A DNA stretch of 64,000 nt from Sporosarcina sp. E16_8. GTDB taxonomy: Bacteria > Bacillota > Bacilli > Bacillales_A > Planococcaceae. The position numbers and the translations under genes are program-made. The notes beneath the pieces are model-generated. The model saw nothing but the letters and a program-made list of their open reading frames with translations, was not told the origin of the DNA and did not search any database. The DNA lies in assembly GCF_017347095.1 (NCBI RefSeq), contig NZ_JADPRZ010000001.1, positions 186,001 to 250,000 of the forward strand. The letters are read 5' to 3'. How positions within the stretch are numbered: the stretch's first letter is position 1; each line of letters opens with the position of its first letter. Positions 48,437 to 56,261 of this stretch are shown here, in pieces.

Positions 48437-49876
48437 CTATTCAATATTTATTTCTTTAATATCCAAAAATGTTTTTTCAGAAAGAGCACGTGCTGCTTCA
48501 TCAAGATCAGAAAATGGTATCAGGCCATCAGCAGTGTGCTGCGATTTTTCATGACCTTTGCCAGCAATAAGGACGATATCACCCGGTGCTGCACAGAAAA
48601 TCGCTTTCCGAATCGCATATTTCCGATCGAGTACAGCTTCAATCGACGAACACTCTCCTCCGAAGCCCTCCATAATATCCGAAATAATTGCTTTAGGATC
48701 TTCATTTCTCGGATTATCTGATGTCACAATGACACTTGAAGAATACAGAACAGCGAGTTCGCCCATCTCAGCTCTTTTTCCTTTATCTCGTTGGCCGCCG
48801 CAACCAAAGACTGTAATCAGTCTTCCGTAACATGAATTGGACAGCGTCTGCAATACCGCTTCGAGCGCATCTGGCGTATGGGCATAATCTACGTACACTT
48901 TTACACCATCGCGCTCTAATTGCTGCAATCTACCTTCTGGAAGCACCAGAAGTTCGCAGTGCACTAAAATGTCATCTAAGTAATAGCCAAGGACAAGAAG
49001 TGCACTAATTGCCGCTAATGTATTCATCCGATTATAATGACCCAGTATATCCGGATTCATTTTCAGTTCTGGGACTCGGACGTCAGCCGACGGATTCACC
49101 CCAAAATAAACCAGTGGAACAGTTGCATTTTTAACCATTTTCACACATTGTTGATCATCATTGTTAACAATGATTGTTTTCGCCATTTGGATTAAACGCT
49201 TTTTAGCATTAATATAAGCAGTTTTTCCACCATGTTCTTCGAAATGATCCGTACCAATATTCAAAAATATCCCTATATCGATGTCGCAATGATCTAAACG
49301 ATTTGAAGACAATCCAAGTGAAGATGCTTCAAGAACAATATGACTAACATTTTCATCAACACATTTTTTTAGTAATGGATGAAGATATTCCGCGGGTAAT
49401 GTTGTCATTTTTGGGCAATCATAGTCAATCTTAATGCCATCGATAAAAATGCCCGTCGTACCGATAACAGCCACCCGATTTCCAAATTTGCTTAGTAACT
49501 GACCGATGAAATGTGTGACTGTCGTTTTTCCATTTGTTCCAGTCACAGCGATCACCTTCATTCTTTTAGAGGGGTTACCAACTAATTGTGCACTTGCATG
49601 GGACATGAATTTTGTGCAATCCGAAACCGTAATGACAACAACACCAGCAGGTATTTCAGACAAATTCGTTCTATCAATAACAATAGCTGCAGCACCTTGT
49701 TCAATCGCTTTTTTAATATACATCGCACCATCGCTTTGATTGCCTTTCCTCGCTACAAACACAGATCCTTTCTTTACCCGTGAAGAATCCTCGGTTATTC
49801 CCGTGACAACAATCCTGAGTTCCCCGCCATTGACTGTACAAGGCCAGTCTTTTATAAGCTCCGTTAAAAACAGCAC
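48437..49876 (-). CDS. murE: UDP-MurNAc-L-Ala-D-Glu--meso-diaminopimelate ligase type MurE, outside dcw
   Basis: MurE adds the third amino acid of the peptidoglycan stem peptide. The P-loop VTGTNGKTT is at about residues 111-119, the carbamylated-lysine region is YINAKKRLI near 225, and VDYAHTPDALEAVL is near 329. The specificity motif is DNPR at 387-390 and the terminal motif GKGHE is present; DNPR with GKGHE is the meso-diaminopimelate type, whereas L-lysine enzymes differ there. I choose GTG 49876, 6 nt after GGGG; the frame extends to 49957 without support. The usual DHLDYHGT reads DHFEEHGG, marking a divergent paralogue. A sigma-K/sigma-E-like promoter lies upstream. Confidence 0.92.
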   Translation of the reverse strand: MLFLTELIKDWPCTVNGGELRIVVTGITEDSSRVKKGSVFVARKGNQSDGAMYIKKAIEQGAAAIVIDRTNLSEIPAGVVVITVSDCTKFMSHASAQLVGNPSKRMKVIAVTGTNGKTTVTHFIGQLLSKFGNRVAVIGTTGIFIDGIKIDYDCPKMTTLPAEYLHPLLKKCVDENVSHIVLEASSLGLSSNRLDHCDIDIGIFLNIGTDHFEEHGGKTAYINAKKRLIQMAKTIIVNNDDQQCVKMVKNATVPLVYFGVNPSADVRVPELKMNPDILGHYNRMNTLAAISALLVLGYYLDDILVHCELLVLPEGRLQQLERDGVKVYVDYAHTPDALEAVLQTLSNSCYGRLITVFGCGGQRDKGKRAEMGELAVLYSSSVIVTSDNPRNEDPKAIISDIMEGFGGECSSIEAVLDRKYAIRKAIFCAAPGDIVLIAGKGHEKSQHTADGLIPFSDLDEAARALSEKTFLDIKEINIE

Positions 49877-49911
49877 CACTCTCCCCTTCCCGAACATTTT
49901 TCTGTGAAAAT

Positions 49912-49964
49912 GAATATATTGAGAGCGAACATACTTTATCGTATGAAAAGAACTCAATGAACGT
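49912..49964. promoter_or_regulatory. Overlapping divergent sigma-E/sigma-K-like promoters
   Basis: CATACTTTATCGTATG (49930-49945) provides two -10 boxes. On the plus strand GAATATA (49912-49918) precedes CATACTTTA (49930-49938), a sigma-E-like pair with a short 11-nt gap. On the minus strand AC (plus 49963-49964), 17 nt, then CATACGATA (plus 49937-49945) fits the sigma-K pattern AC-N16/17-CATAnnnTA. Distances to the two start codons are about 48 and 61 bp. No TTGACA/TATAAT pair is seen in this interval. Confidence 0.65.
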
Positions 49965-49985
49965 CACGAAGAAAGTTGGGAGCTT

Positions 49986-50717
49986 ATGATCATCCAGAAA
50001 TTCGGTGGGGTAGCAATGAAAAATGAAGCAATGAGATTGAATTGCATTAACCATATAAAAGATGGACTGAATGAGTTTGGCGATGTCGTCGTAGTCGTAT
50101 CTGCAATTGGTCGCTATGGCGATCCTTATTCGACGGACAGCCTTCTTCAGCTCACGGATGCCTTTTCATCTTCAGCAGCCGCAAGCGACCTTGCAGTGTC
50201 GTGTGGTGAACTCATTGCTGCTGCAGTTATGTCTGCTGAACTAACACGGGCTGGCGTCCCAAACACGGTCCTGCACGGCATCCAGACTGGTATAATGACT
50301 TCTGGAGAATTTGGTGATGCCACGATTGACCACATCGACCCTGCCACTATTTTTGAATTCCTTAAACAAACCCGTTGTGTCATTATTCCAGGCTTTCAAG
50401 GAATTGATAACAACGGGCATGTCATGACACTTGGAAGAGGTGGCAGTGACTTATCTGCAATCGCGCTTGCTGCAGCACTCCAAGCCTCCCATGTAGAATT
50501 CTTTAAAGATGTACCTGGCGTTATGACTCATGATCCGCGCAAAGTAGAGAATCCCCGTAAAATTGACCTGCTGACGTTGGACGATTTCATTCAACTTCTA
50601 GATTGTGAAAGACCCGTCATTCAAAAACGGGCTGCATTACATGCAATAAAAACAGCGACACCTCTTTATATAAGAGGTGTCGCCAGTACGGAGACGGGAA
50701 CATGGATTATTCCGTGA
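49986..50717 (+). CDS. Short aspartokinase lacking ACT domains
   Basis: A 243-aa amino-acid-kinase-fold protein. IIQKFGGVAM is the aspartokinase N-terminal nucleotide motif (KFGGTS in most), GRGGSDLSAIALA near residue 151 is the catalytic loop, and DVPGVMTHDPRKV near residue 178 the aspartokinase signature. Ordinary aspartokinases continue with two ACT domains for lysine or threonine feedback; none is present here. Aspartyl phosphate feeds diaminopimelate, dipicolinate and lysine. The ATG at 49986 has a close GGGAG. The gene is divergent from the diaminopimelate-type murE. Confidence 0.88.
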   Translation: MIIQKFGGVAMKNEAMRLNCINHIKDGLNEFGDVVVVVSAIGRYGDPYSTDSLLQLTDAFSSSAAASDLAVSCGELIAAAVMSAELTRAGVPNTVLHGIQTGIMTSGEFGDATIDHIDPATIFEFLKQTRCVIIPGFQGIDNNGHVMTLGRGGSDLSAIALAAALQASHVEFFKDVPGVMTHDPRKVENPRKIDLLTLDDFIQLLDCERPVIQKRAALHAIKTATPLYIRGVASTETGTWIIP

Positions 50718-50749
50718 GCAGCAATGAATTTCATTGCTGCCTTTTTTCT
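50718..50749 (+). terminator. Aspartokinase terminator
   Basis: GCAGCAATGAA/TTTCATTGCTGC followed by CTTTTTT. The right arm overlaps the last codons of the convergent ylbC gene. Confidence 0.88.
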
Positions 50750-51801
50750 TCTGCAATCTCACGAATCATAACTTGTGTAAAATACTTTCCATATGCACCT
50801 GTCCCAAGATGCGTGACTTCTTTTTCAAACAGGACTTCACGGTGAGCGGGAGAATTAAGCCAACCATGGACCGCCTCTATTGCATCCACATAGTCAAAAG
50901 CAATATTTTCCCGGGCTTTACGATGTTCAATTCCCACTTCTTTTAACCTATCTGCAAGATTACCGGTCACAGGAGATTCATGGGAAAAGTAATTTTCATG
51001 CGCCATATCCTCACTATGTTTTCGCGCCACAACAGCTAGATCATAATCGCTCAAAAGTTCATTAAATCCATGATTTTTTCGATAAAGGTTAGTTAAATCG
51101 AAAATCTGACGCTCCATTGCCCGATCCACTTCCATCTGCATTGTTGACGATGGACGATTAGAACTGACGATTTCGCCCATATAAGCCATGTCATAGGGTT
51201 GGTGTAGAATTAGTGTAATTGGATCAATAAAACGAATCGCTTCCAATACCCCATCCACACCGTCAATATATAGCTGTGCATAGACATTTTCATATTCAAT
51301 AAGCAATCTATTTTTCACATCTTCACTGTTCAATGTAAATGTATAGATACTTTCCCCAATTTGTACAGCCACTTCTGACTCAACAATCGTAAATCGATGG
51401 ATGTCTTGCACATCCTGCCCAATCTCAAAAGGTTCAATATGGGAGGATAAATCTGCAGTATAAACTTGGTTTACTTTTCCTTCCCAAACACCTACCATTA
51501 ACTCCTGTTTTTGTTCATATATCCACCAATCGTACCCATAGTTCGACGGCTCAATGCGGTCTGGTTTACCTATCTGTTCAAATAGACCGTCTACACTCTT
51601 ACCAACAAGCAAGGATAGGCCAGTTTCAGGCCGCGCAGCTTGCTGTAGCGGCAAACCATCTCCGCTTCCAGGTACTGGAATGGCCGTTCCATGTTTCACA
51701 GGTGACTCAAGTGGTTTATTCTCTTTTACTCGATCATCCATAATATAAAATATCAATAGGACGATGATAAGCAAAAGTATTATTTTCCAAAGTACTTTCA
51801 T
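50731..51801 (-). CDS. ylbC: CAP-domain protein YlbC
   Basis: A 356-aa exported or anchored protein. Residues 1-22 form a signal or anchor helix. An N-terminal CAP-associated domain covers about residues 60-200 (IGKPDRIEPSNYGYDWWIY). A CAP/SCP domain covers about 225-350, with VDRAMERQIFDLTNLYRKNH, HSEDMAHENYFSHESP and ENIAFDYVDAIEAVHGWLNSPAHR. This is the arrangement of B. subtilis YlbC. The function is unknown. The ATG at 51801 is preceded by AAAGTAGG. Confidence 0.9.
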   Translation of the reverse strand: MKVLWKIILLLIIVLLIFYIMDDRVKENKPLESPVKHGTAIPVPGSGDGLPLQQAARPETGLSLLVGKSVDGLFEQIGKPDRIEPSNYGYDWWIYEQKQELMVGVWEGKVNQVYTADLSSHIEPFEIGQDVQDIHRFTIVESEVAVQIGESIYTFTLNSEDVKNRLLIEYENVYAQLYIDGVDGVLEAIRFIDPITLILHQPYDMAYMGEIVSSNRPSSTMQMEVDRAMERQIFDLTNLYRKNHGFNELLSDYDLAVVARKHSEDMAHENYFSHESPVTGNLADRLKEVGIEHRKARENIAFDYVDAIEAVHGWLNSPAHREVLFEKEVTHLGTGAYGKYFTQVMIREIAEEKRQQ

Positions 51802-51885
51802 TTTTCGACCTACTTTCGTGAGTACATAGTTTTGTCGGTTCTTTTAAGGTTAACACTACTTTATATATTGAACACATGAATACCT

Positions 51886-52052
51886 ATATAAAACGAGCGC
51901 AGGCACCTTACAGGGGTAGCCAACCGAACAACGAAGAGTTCGGTTTGTATAATTTCTGCGTTCTTCGCAGAAATTATACAGTTAATGCCAAGAGGTTATT
52001 CTATATAGGCTTATCTAGCATAGGGCGGCAGGCACCCCCTTGCGCCGCAGCG
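51886..52052. other. Structured element of unknown class upstream of ylbC
   Basis: The 459-bp gap between divergent genes contains nested inverted repeats. CCTATATA (51892) and TATATAGG (52002) enclose AACCGAAC/GTTCGGTT (51921-51946) and the perfect stem TATAATTTCTGCG/CGCAGAAATTATA (51949-51979). A GC-rich GGCGGC/GCGCCGC pair follows at 52023-52047. The short sequence GGCACC is repeated (GCAGGCACC at 51900 and 52026). A minus-strand TATAAT at 52107-52112 could transcribe it as a ylbC leader. It resembles no riboswitch class I can name; a dispersed repeat is the alternative. Confidence 0.5.
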
Positions 52053-52182
52053 GATTCAATAGGATATCTTTAATTAAGCATATATAACCGATGTCCTCTT
52101 TCATTATACTTCGTCATCCTGTTAAAAATGTTGAGTATTAACTTATTTATTAAATCATATGTTTCTTGACACAATGTTGTCA

Positions 52183-52211
52183 TTGCAACTATTGGTGATT
52201 TGTTCTATTAT
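52183..52211 (+). promoter_or_regulatory. Sigma-A promoter of the YugN-like gene
   Basis: TTGCAA (52183-52188), a 17-nt spacer and TATTAT (52206-52211), followed 50 bp later by the start codon with AAGGAGGA. Confidence 0.7.
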
Positions 52212-52260
52212 AAATAGGTATAGGGAATTGGCTCAACGATATATAAGGAGGATATAAACT

Positions 52261-52626
52261 ATGTATATTGAAGATACAGGCATCGAAAATATTGTTACCG
52301 ACTTATCAATACTTGATGAAATCATGTTAAAACACGACCTAGTCCGCGCGGGTCAATGGGACTACGAACGGGCAACATTTGATAAGAAATATATGATCAA
52401 AGAAGGTACGTATTATTTGCGTGTATTCAGTTATACAACTGATGGCGATGTTGACACACGCCAAGCGACTATGATCCTTAAAAAACCGGTTGTCGGCAAG
52501 CATTACTATCCACATGGTGTTGAATATGGCGAAGGGGAACATTTCCCTGAAAGCTTACTTAAAGACTGTGTTGCAACATTGAAAGCAGTAAGTGCAGCAC
52601 TAGAACCTTATAATCTTAAAAAGTAA
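52261..52626 (+). CDS. YugN-like family protein
   Basis: A 121-aa soluble protein resembling the YugN family (B. subtilis has YlbA at this position). Recognisable stretches are AGQWDYERATFDKKY near residue 35 and a C-terminal region with HYYPHGVEYGEGEHFP. The function is unknown. AAGGAGGAT lies 8 nt before the ATG. It has its own sigma-A promoter and terminator. Confidence 0.82.
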   Translation: MYIEDTGIENIVTDLSILDEIMLKHDLVRAGQWDYERATFDKKYMIKEGTYYLRVFSYTTDGDVDTRQATMILKKPVVGKHYYPHGVEYGEGEHFPESLLKDCVATLKAVSAALEPYNLKK

Positions 52627-52635
52627 TTTTGCACT

Positions 52636-52670
52636 GAAGACTGGCGAACTCAATGTTCTCCAGTTTTTTT
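52636..52670 (+). terminator. Terminator of the YugN-like gene
   Basis: ACTGGCGAAC/GTTCTCCAGT with a 5-nt loop and a TTTTTTT tail. Confidence 0.9.
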
Positions 52671-52771
52671 ATAGCCATTTTGAAGTAAGACAACATCTTC
52701 TATACTTTACTACTCAATCAGCGATCCGTTGGTTATAATTGAAACAGCGAATTAATATGGAGGAGTGCCCA

Positions 52772-53830
52772 TTGTCCAAATGGCTTACAAAACGTAATTT
52801 AATCATAACACTTACTTTAATAGTCATCATCTTGGTTAGTATGTTTATCTTGCCCGTTTCATTACCAATCATTTTCGCCCTGCTTACTGCGCTAATAATT
52901 GATCCCTTGGTAAGAGTGACTGAAAAGAAATTCAAATGGAATCGTAAAGTCTCAGTTATCTCAGTTTTCATTTTCATCCTCGCAATTATTACGTCCTTGT
53001 TCTATTTCACAGTCACACAATTGATTGGTAAAATTATTGATCTTACAATAGCAGCTCCCGGCTATTTTAATTCACTTTCAGGAATATGGATTGACAGTCA
53101 AAGTAAACTTTTACAATATACTGCAGGAATGCCCGAAGAGGTCGTCATTGGCGTCCAGAATGAATTTAAAAATGTCTTTGAATCAATACGCGAATCTATC
53201 CTTAATTTACTGAGCTATTCCAAAATTATGTCCCTTATGGCAGAGATCCCAAACTTCCTTGTCAGTTTTATCGTCTTCATAATTGCATTATTTCTATTTA
53301 TGCTTGAATTGCCTGAATTAAAAAAGACACTATTCAGACATCTGACTACCTCGACAGCAGAAAAAGTTCGATTTATGATTACCAAACTTAATTCCGTAAT
53401 ATTCGGATTCCTGAAAGCACAACTGCTTGTCAGCTTCATCATTCTAGCAACCACTTTTGTCGGTCTCTTACTGATCATACCCAAATATGCAATTGTCATG
53501 TCGCTAGTCATTTGGATTATCGACATTATCCCTATTTTGGGTTCAATCATCGTTTTAGCGCCTTGGTCACTCTATATGTTTATCAGTGGTGATGTAGCGA
53601 CCGGGACACAATTGGCCATTCTAGCAGCTGTCTTGCTGATTATACGACGAACTATAGAACCTAAAGTGATGGGATCTCAAATCGGCTTATCACCGCTCCC
53701 AACACTAATCGCCATGTTTATAGGACTGAAGCTATTCGGCTTCCTCGGGTTTTTTATTGGGCCATTAGCTGTCATTCTCTTTACAACAGCACGTGAAGCC
53801 GGAATCATCAAAATTAATTTTAGGATATAA
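52772..53830 (+). CDS. AI-2E-family membrane permease (YtvI-like)
   Basis: A 352-aa polytopic protein of the AI-2E/PerM family. An N-terminal pair of helices (about residues 8-43) precedes a soluble region (60-145) and four to six further helices. The family core is VIWIIDIIPILGSIIVLAPW near residue 250 and RRTIEPKVMGSQIGLSPLPT near 293. B. subtilis YtvI, a sporulation membrane protein, is the nearest named relative. The start is TTG 52772, 6 nt after GGAGGAG. The substrate is unknown. B. subtilis has no such gene between ctaG and ylbA. Confidence 0.82.
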   Translation: MSKWLTKRNLIITLTLIVIILVSMFILPVSLPIIFALLTALIIDPLVRVTEKKFKWNRKVSVISVFIFILAIITSLFYFTVTQLIGKIIDLTIAAPGYFNSLSGIWIDSQSKLLQYTAGMPEEVVIGVQNEFKNVFESIRESILNLLSYSKIMSLMAEIPNFLVSFIVFIIALFLFMLELPELKKTLFRHLTTSTAEKVRFMITKLNSVIFGFLKAQLLVSFIILATTFVGLLLIIPKYAIVMSLVIWIIDIIPILGSIIVLAPWSLYMFISGDVATGTQLAILAAVLLIIRRTIEPKVMGSQIGLSPLPTLIAMFIGLKLFGFLGFFIGPLAVILFTTAREAGIIKINFRI

Positions 53831-53842
53831 AACAAAAAAACG

Positions 53843-54224
53843 TCTGTTGATTAACCAGTTACTTGCATAAAAAACGGGTGAATAGGGCTTGATATCCTCC
53901 ATTTTGCTGAAAGTTCCTGCTCACTTTCAGCAAAATATTCATGACACGTTTGGCGAGGAATTGCAGTTCATTCCTCATTTGAGGGAAAAGTGTAGCGAAT
54001 AGTTACCTGTCGCGTACCTACACTGTTCAAGTGAAAAATGCAGGTATGTTTGAAAGAAACGAATAGAAGACTTTCTATAGAGATTGTAAGTGCCCGAAGA
54101 TACAATTTCGGGCACTTTTGCACGTTGTACAATGTTCTTCTTGCTTACTTTTAGCAAAGTTTAGGCATCTAGTCATGTAGCACCCAGTTTGTGGAGTGGT
54201 TATTTTTAGTTAATCAACAGACAC
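53843..54224. mobile_element. MITE-like element with terminal inverted repeats and flanking direct repeats
   Basis: The ends are TCTGTTGATTAAC (53843-53855) and its exact complement GTTAATCAACAGA (54209-54221). The 11-bp sequence ACAAAAAAACG flanks both sides (53832-53842 and 54225-54235). Inside are three hairpins: TTTTGCTGAAAGT/ACTTTCAGCAAAA (53912-53945), GAGGAAT/ATTCCTC (53955-53977) and GTGCCCGAA/TTCGGGCAC (54091-54116). No open frame over 60 codons with a ribosome site exists, so it is non-autonomous. Confidence 0.8.
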
Positions 54225-54225
54225 A

Positions 54226-54258
54226 CAAAAAAACGCTTTCACAAATGTGAGAGCGTTT
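54226..54258. terminator. Terminator of the DUF420 gene
   Basis: AAAACGCT(T/C)TCACA/TGTGA(G/A)AGCGTTTTT, with A- and T-tracts on both sides. It borders the MITE-like element. Confidence 0.9.
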
Positions 54259-54265
54259 TTCATCG

Positions 54266-54727
54266 TTAAAAACCAAGGATTGCTTTAAACATGGACGTTA
54301 CTTCTCCACCCTTATAAAAAACGTAAAGAAGTAAATAAACAGCAACACCTGTAATGGCTGTGAAGAACCATATAACACTGGTGATTGGACCTAGCTTCCG
54401 ATGCCTCACCAAATTATTCTTCAGCCCTGCATTAATCGTCACAGCACCAAATACGGCACCTGTTGTCGCAAGCACTATGTGAAATATTAGGAAAACCGTA
54501 TAATAGATTTTCAAATCATCCGGACCGCCAAACGACGTATTACCAACCAATATAGTTCTTGATACGTATATGATTAAAAATAGAATAGCTGATACCGCGG
54601 CTGCCAGCATCGTTTTCTTATGCGCTTCTATTTTCTTTTTTCGTATTAAGTTCCATCCTATTGCAACTAACACAGCTGACAAAACAATAAAAAACGTACT
54701 GATTGTAGGTAGAATTGGCAGATTCAT
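54266..54727 (-). CDS. ctaM: DUF420 membrane protein (YozB/CtaM type)
   Basis: A 153-aa protein with four or five membrane helices. Conserved basic and histidine positions include RKKKIEAHKKTML near residue 29 and VRHRKLGPITSVIWF near residue 107. DUF420 proteins (Staphylococcus CtaM, Bacillus YozB) are needed to assemble active aa3/caa3 oxidase. Its place after ctaG supports that role. The ATG at 54727 lies 43 bp from the ctaG stop. Confidence 0.85.
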   Translation of the reverse strand: MNLPILPTISTFFIVLSAVLVAIGWNLIRKKKIEAHKKTMLAAAVSAILFLIIYVSRTILVGNTSFGGPDDLKIYYTVFLIFHIVLATTGAVFGAVTINAGLKNNLVRHRKLGPITSVIWFFTAITGVAVYLLLYVFYKGGEVTSMFKAILGF

Positions 54728-54770
54728 TCATTATTCCCCCTGTTGGTAAAATGTCTCTGTATTTAGCCTA

Positions 54771-55694
54771 TTATCTGTACAACGTCATTCTTTGACGTTC
54801 CAATAATGCGTTAGCAGTAATTTCTTCTGCATTGTCCTGTTCTTCTCTATGCCATTTTATAAAAATACTGCCAAGGACACCAACATAAATGATTTCTTGG
54901 AATACTTTCATAATAATTCCGCCAAGTTGCTGATCAACTAATGTAGGCATATTGGTGAATAATTCAGGGCCTGAAATGCCTAAGCCCGCTAACCCTGAGA
55001 GTGTACTCGCGGGTACACAAAGCGCCATTGCCCGTAACCAAGATTCGCCAGATTTATATGTCTCATATACAGGTACATCTACAAAAATAATAAGTGAACA
55101 CGCGGGTGTGATTAATATTGCGCTTAATATAATATAGCCTATTTTTTTCAAGCCATGAAGCTTTGGCTGCCCCTTCAACGTATTAATGATTGGCCACCAA
55201 AAAAACACTGCTGAAACAAATAATGTTAATGTAAAAATTGTATGCAGTGGAGCGCTCAATTTCACATTATCTAAAACAAGTGGAATATGGTAAATGGAAA
55301 ACATACCACAGAATAACAATAGGCTGAGAACTGGTTTGGTGAAGAATGTCATTATGCGGTCAAGAATCTTAATATCAAAAACTTTTTTCCACATCCAATT
55401 AGGAATCCCCATCATGATTAATGGAGCAATCGCAAGCAATAGAACCGCCATTTGTACCATGTGAATTGAAAATAAGATATGACCAAGTAAATCTACAGGT
55501 GAACCTTTAACAACGTAAAGTAGAACCATCCCGGACATGAATAAGATTATTTGGTTTCTAGTAACGGGATGCGTATCTTGAAATCGATGACGCATTTTAG
55601 TCGTTAGTAATAAATATAAGACCATACCAAGTATGATAATCAGTAAGAACCACGGACTCCACAAAGCTCGAAATCCAAATATACTTAAAGGCAT
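54771..55694 (-). CDS. ctaG: Cytochrome c oxidase assembly factor CtaG
   Basis: A membrane protein of the caa3_CtaG family required for caa3 oxidase formation, probably in copper delivery. The 307-aa protein begins PLSIFGFRALWSPWFLL, as in B. subtilis CtaG, with seven membrane helices and conserved LLGHILFSIHMVQM and GMFSIYHIPLVLD. The start is ATG 55694, 8 nt after GGGAG. It is separated from ctaF by a terminator and a repeat. Confidence 0.93.
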   Translation of the reverse strand: MPLSIFGFRALWSPWFLLIIILGMVLYLLLTTKMRHRFQDTHPVTRNQIILFMSGMVLLYVVKGSPVDLLGHILFSIHMVQMAVLLLAIAPLIMMGIPNWMWKKVFDIKILDRIMTFFTKPVLSLLLFCGMFSIYHIPLVLDNVKLSAPLHTIFTLTLFVSAVFFWWPIINTLKGQPKLHGLKKIGYIILSAILITPACSLIIFVDVPVYETYKSGESWLRAMALCVPASTLSGLAGLGISGPELFTNMPTLVDQQLGGIIMKVFQEIIYVGVLGSIFIKWHREEQDNAEEITANALLERQRMTLYR

Positions 55695-55776
55695 TGCCAT
55701 CGCTCCCTTTTTAAAGTCTTTCTTTATTATAAAACTAAAAGCGCTGTAACTCAATGTACGAACTATGACAATTGAT

Positions 55777-55858
55777 AAGTAAAGCTCAAGGCGCCGTCCA
55801 GCGCCTTAAGCTAGACACTGCTCCATGGTGAAAAACTCATACTTTCTTATCTTTTAAA
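55777..55858. repeat. Minimal GTCTAGAC-family repeat between ctaF and ctaG
   Basis: GTAAAGCTCAAGGCGCCGTC followed directly by GCGCCTTAAGCTAGACACTG (55804-55822 region). The AT-rich arm (CTCATACTTTCTTATC) reaches the ctaF terminator. It contains only the two element ends without internal modules. Confidence 0.85.
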
Positions 55859-55859
55859 A

Positions 55860-55903
55860 AGAAAAAGCCTATGGAGAATAAAATCTTCCATAGGCTTTCC
55901 CAT
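55860..55903 (-). terminator. ctaF terminator
   Basis: The hairpin AAGCCTATGGA(G/A)/TCCATAGGCTTT with T-tract on the minus strand, 10 bp after the ctaF stop. Confidence 0.92.
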
Positions 55904-55912
55904 CTATTAATA

Positions 55913-56260
55913 CTACCACCAAACAATTGTTAGAAATGTTAACACAACAACGAATGCAAAAATGACTCCCGTATACATAAACATTTGTGGAATACCATGC
56001 CCTTTTTCATTCATGTGCATGAAGTAATACAATTGTAGACCAACTTGCACGGCTGCAAATAGCATCAGCGTTGGGATAATCAAGTATTTAGAAAATCCAA
56101 TTACGTCAGCTTGATAAGCCATAACCATCGAGAACGACATAATCGTTAAGAAAATCATAAGCGAAAACATCATAATCTGACCGCGCATTGACTTACGTGC
56201 GCGTCTTTGCCCTAAGTTAAATTCAGCTGGTGACTTTTTATAAACGTGTACGTCCGACAT
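55913..56260 (-). CDS. ctaF: Cytochrome c oxidase subunit IVB
   Basis: A 115-aa three-helix accessory subunit of caa3 oxidase. The N-terminus is soluble and basic (QRRARKSMRGQ), followed by helices at about residues 28-48, 58-78 and 90-112. QVGLQLYYFMHMNEKGHG is typical of bacterial subunit IV. It lies 1 bp after ctaE. Confidence 0.95.
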   Translation of the reverse strand: MSDVHVYKKSPAEFNLGQRRARKSMRGQIMMFSLMIFLTIMSFSMVMAYQADVIGFSKYLIIPTLMLFAAVQVGLQLYYFMHMNEKGHGIPQMFMYTGVIFAFVVVLTFLTIVWW

Positions 56261-56261
56261 G

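Noticed and set aside
53975-54157. Minus-strand 60-codon frame inside the MITE-like element
   Set aside because: No ribosome site, atypical composition, and it spans hairpins; not a transposase.
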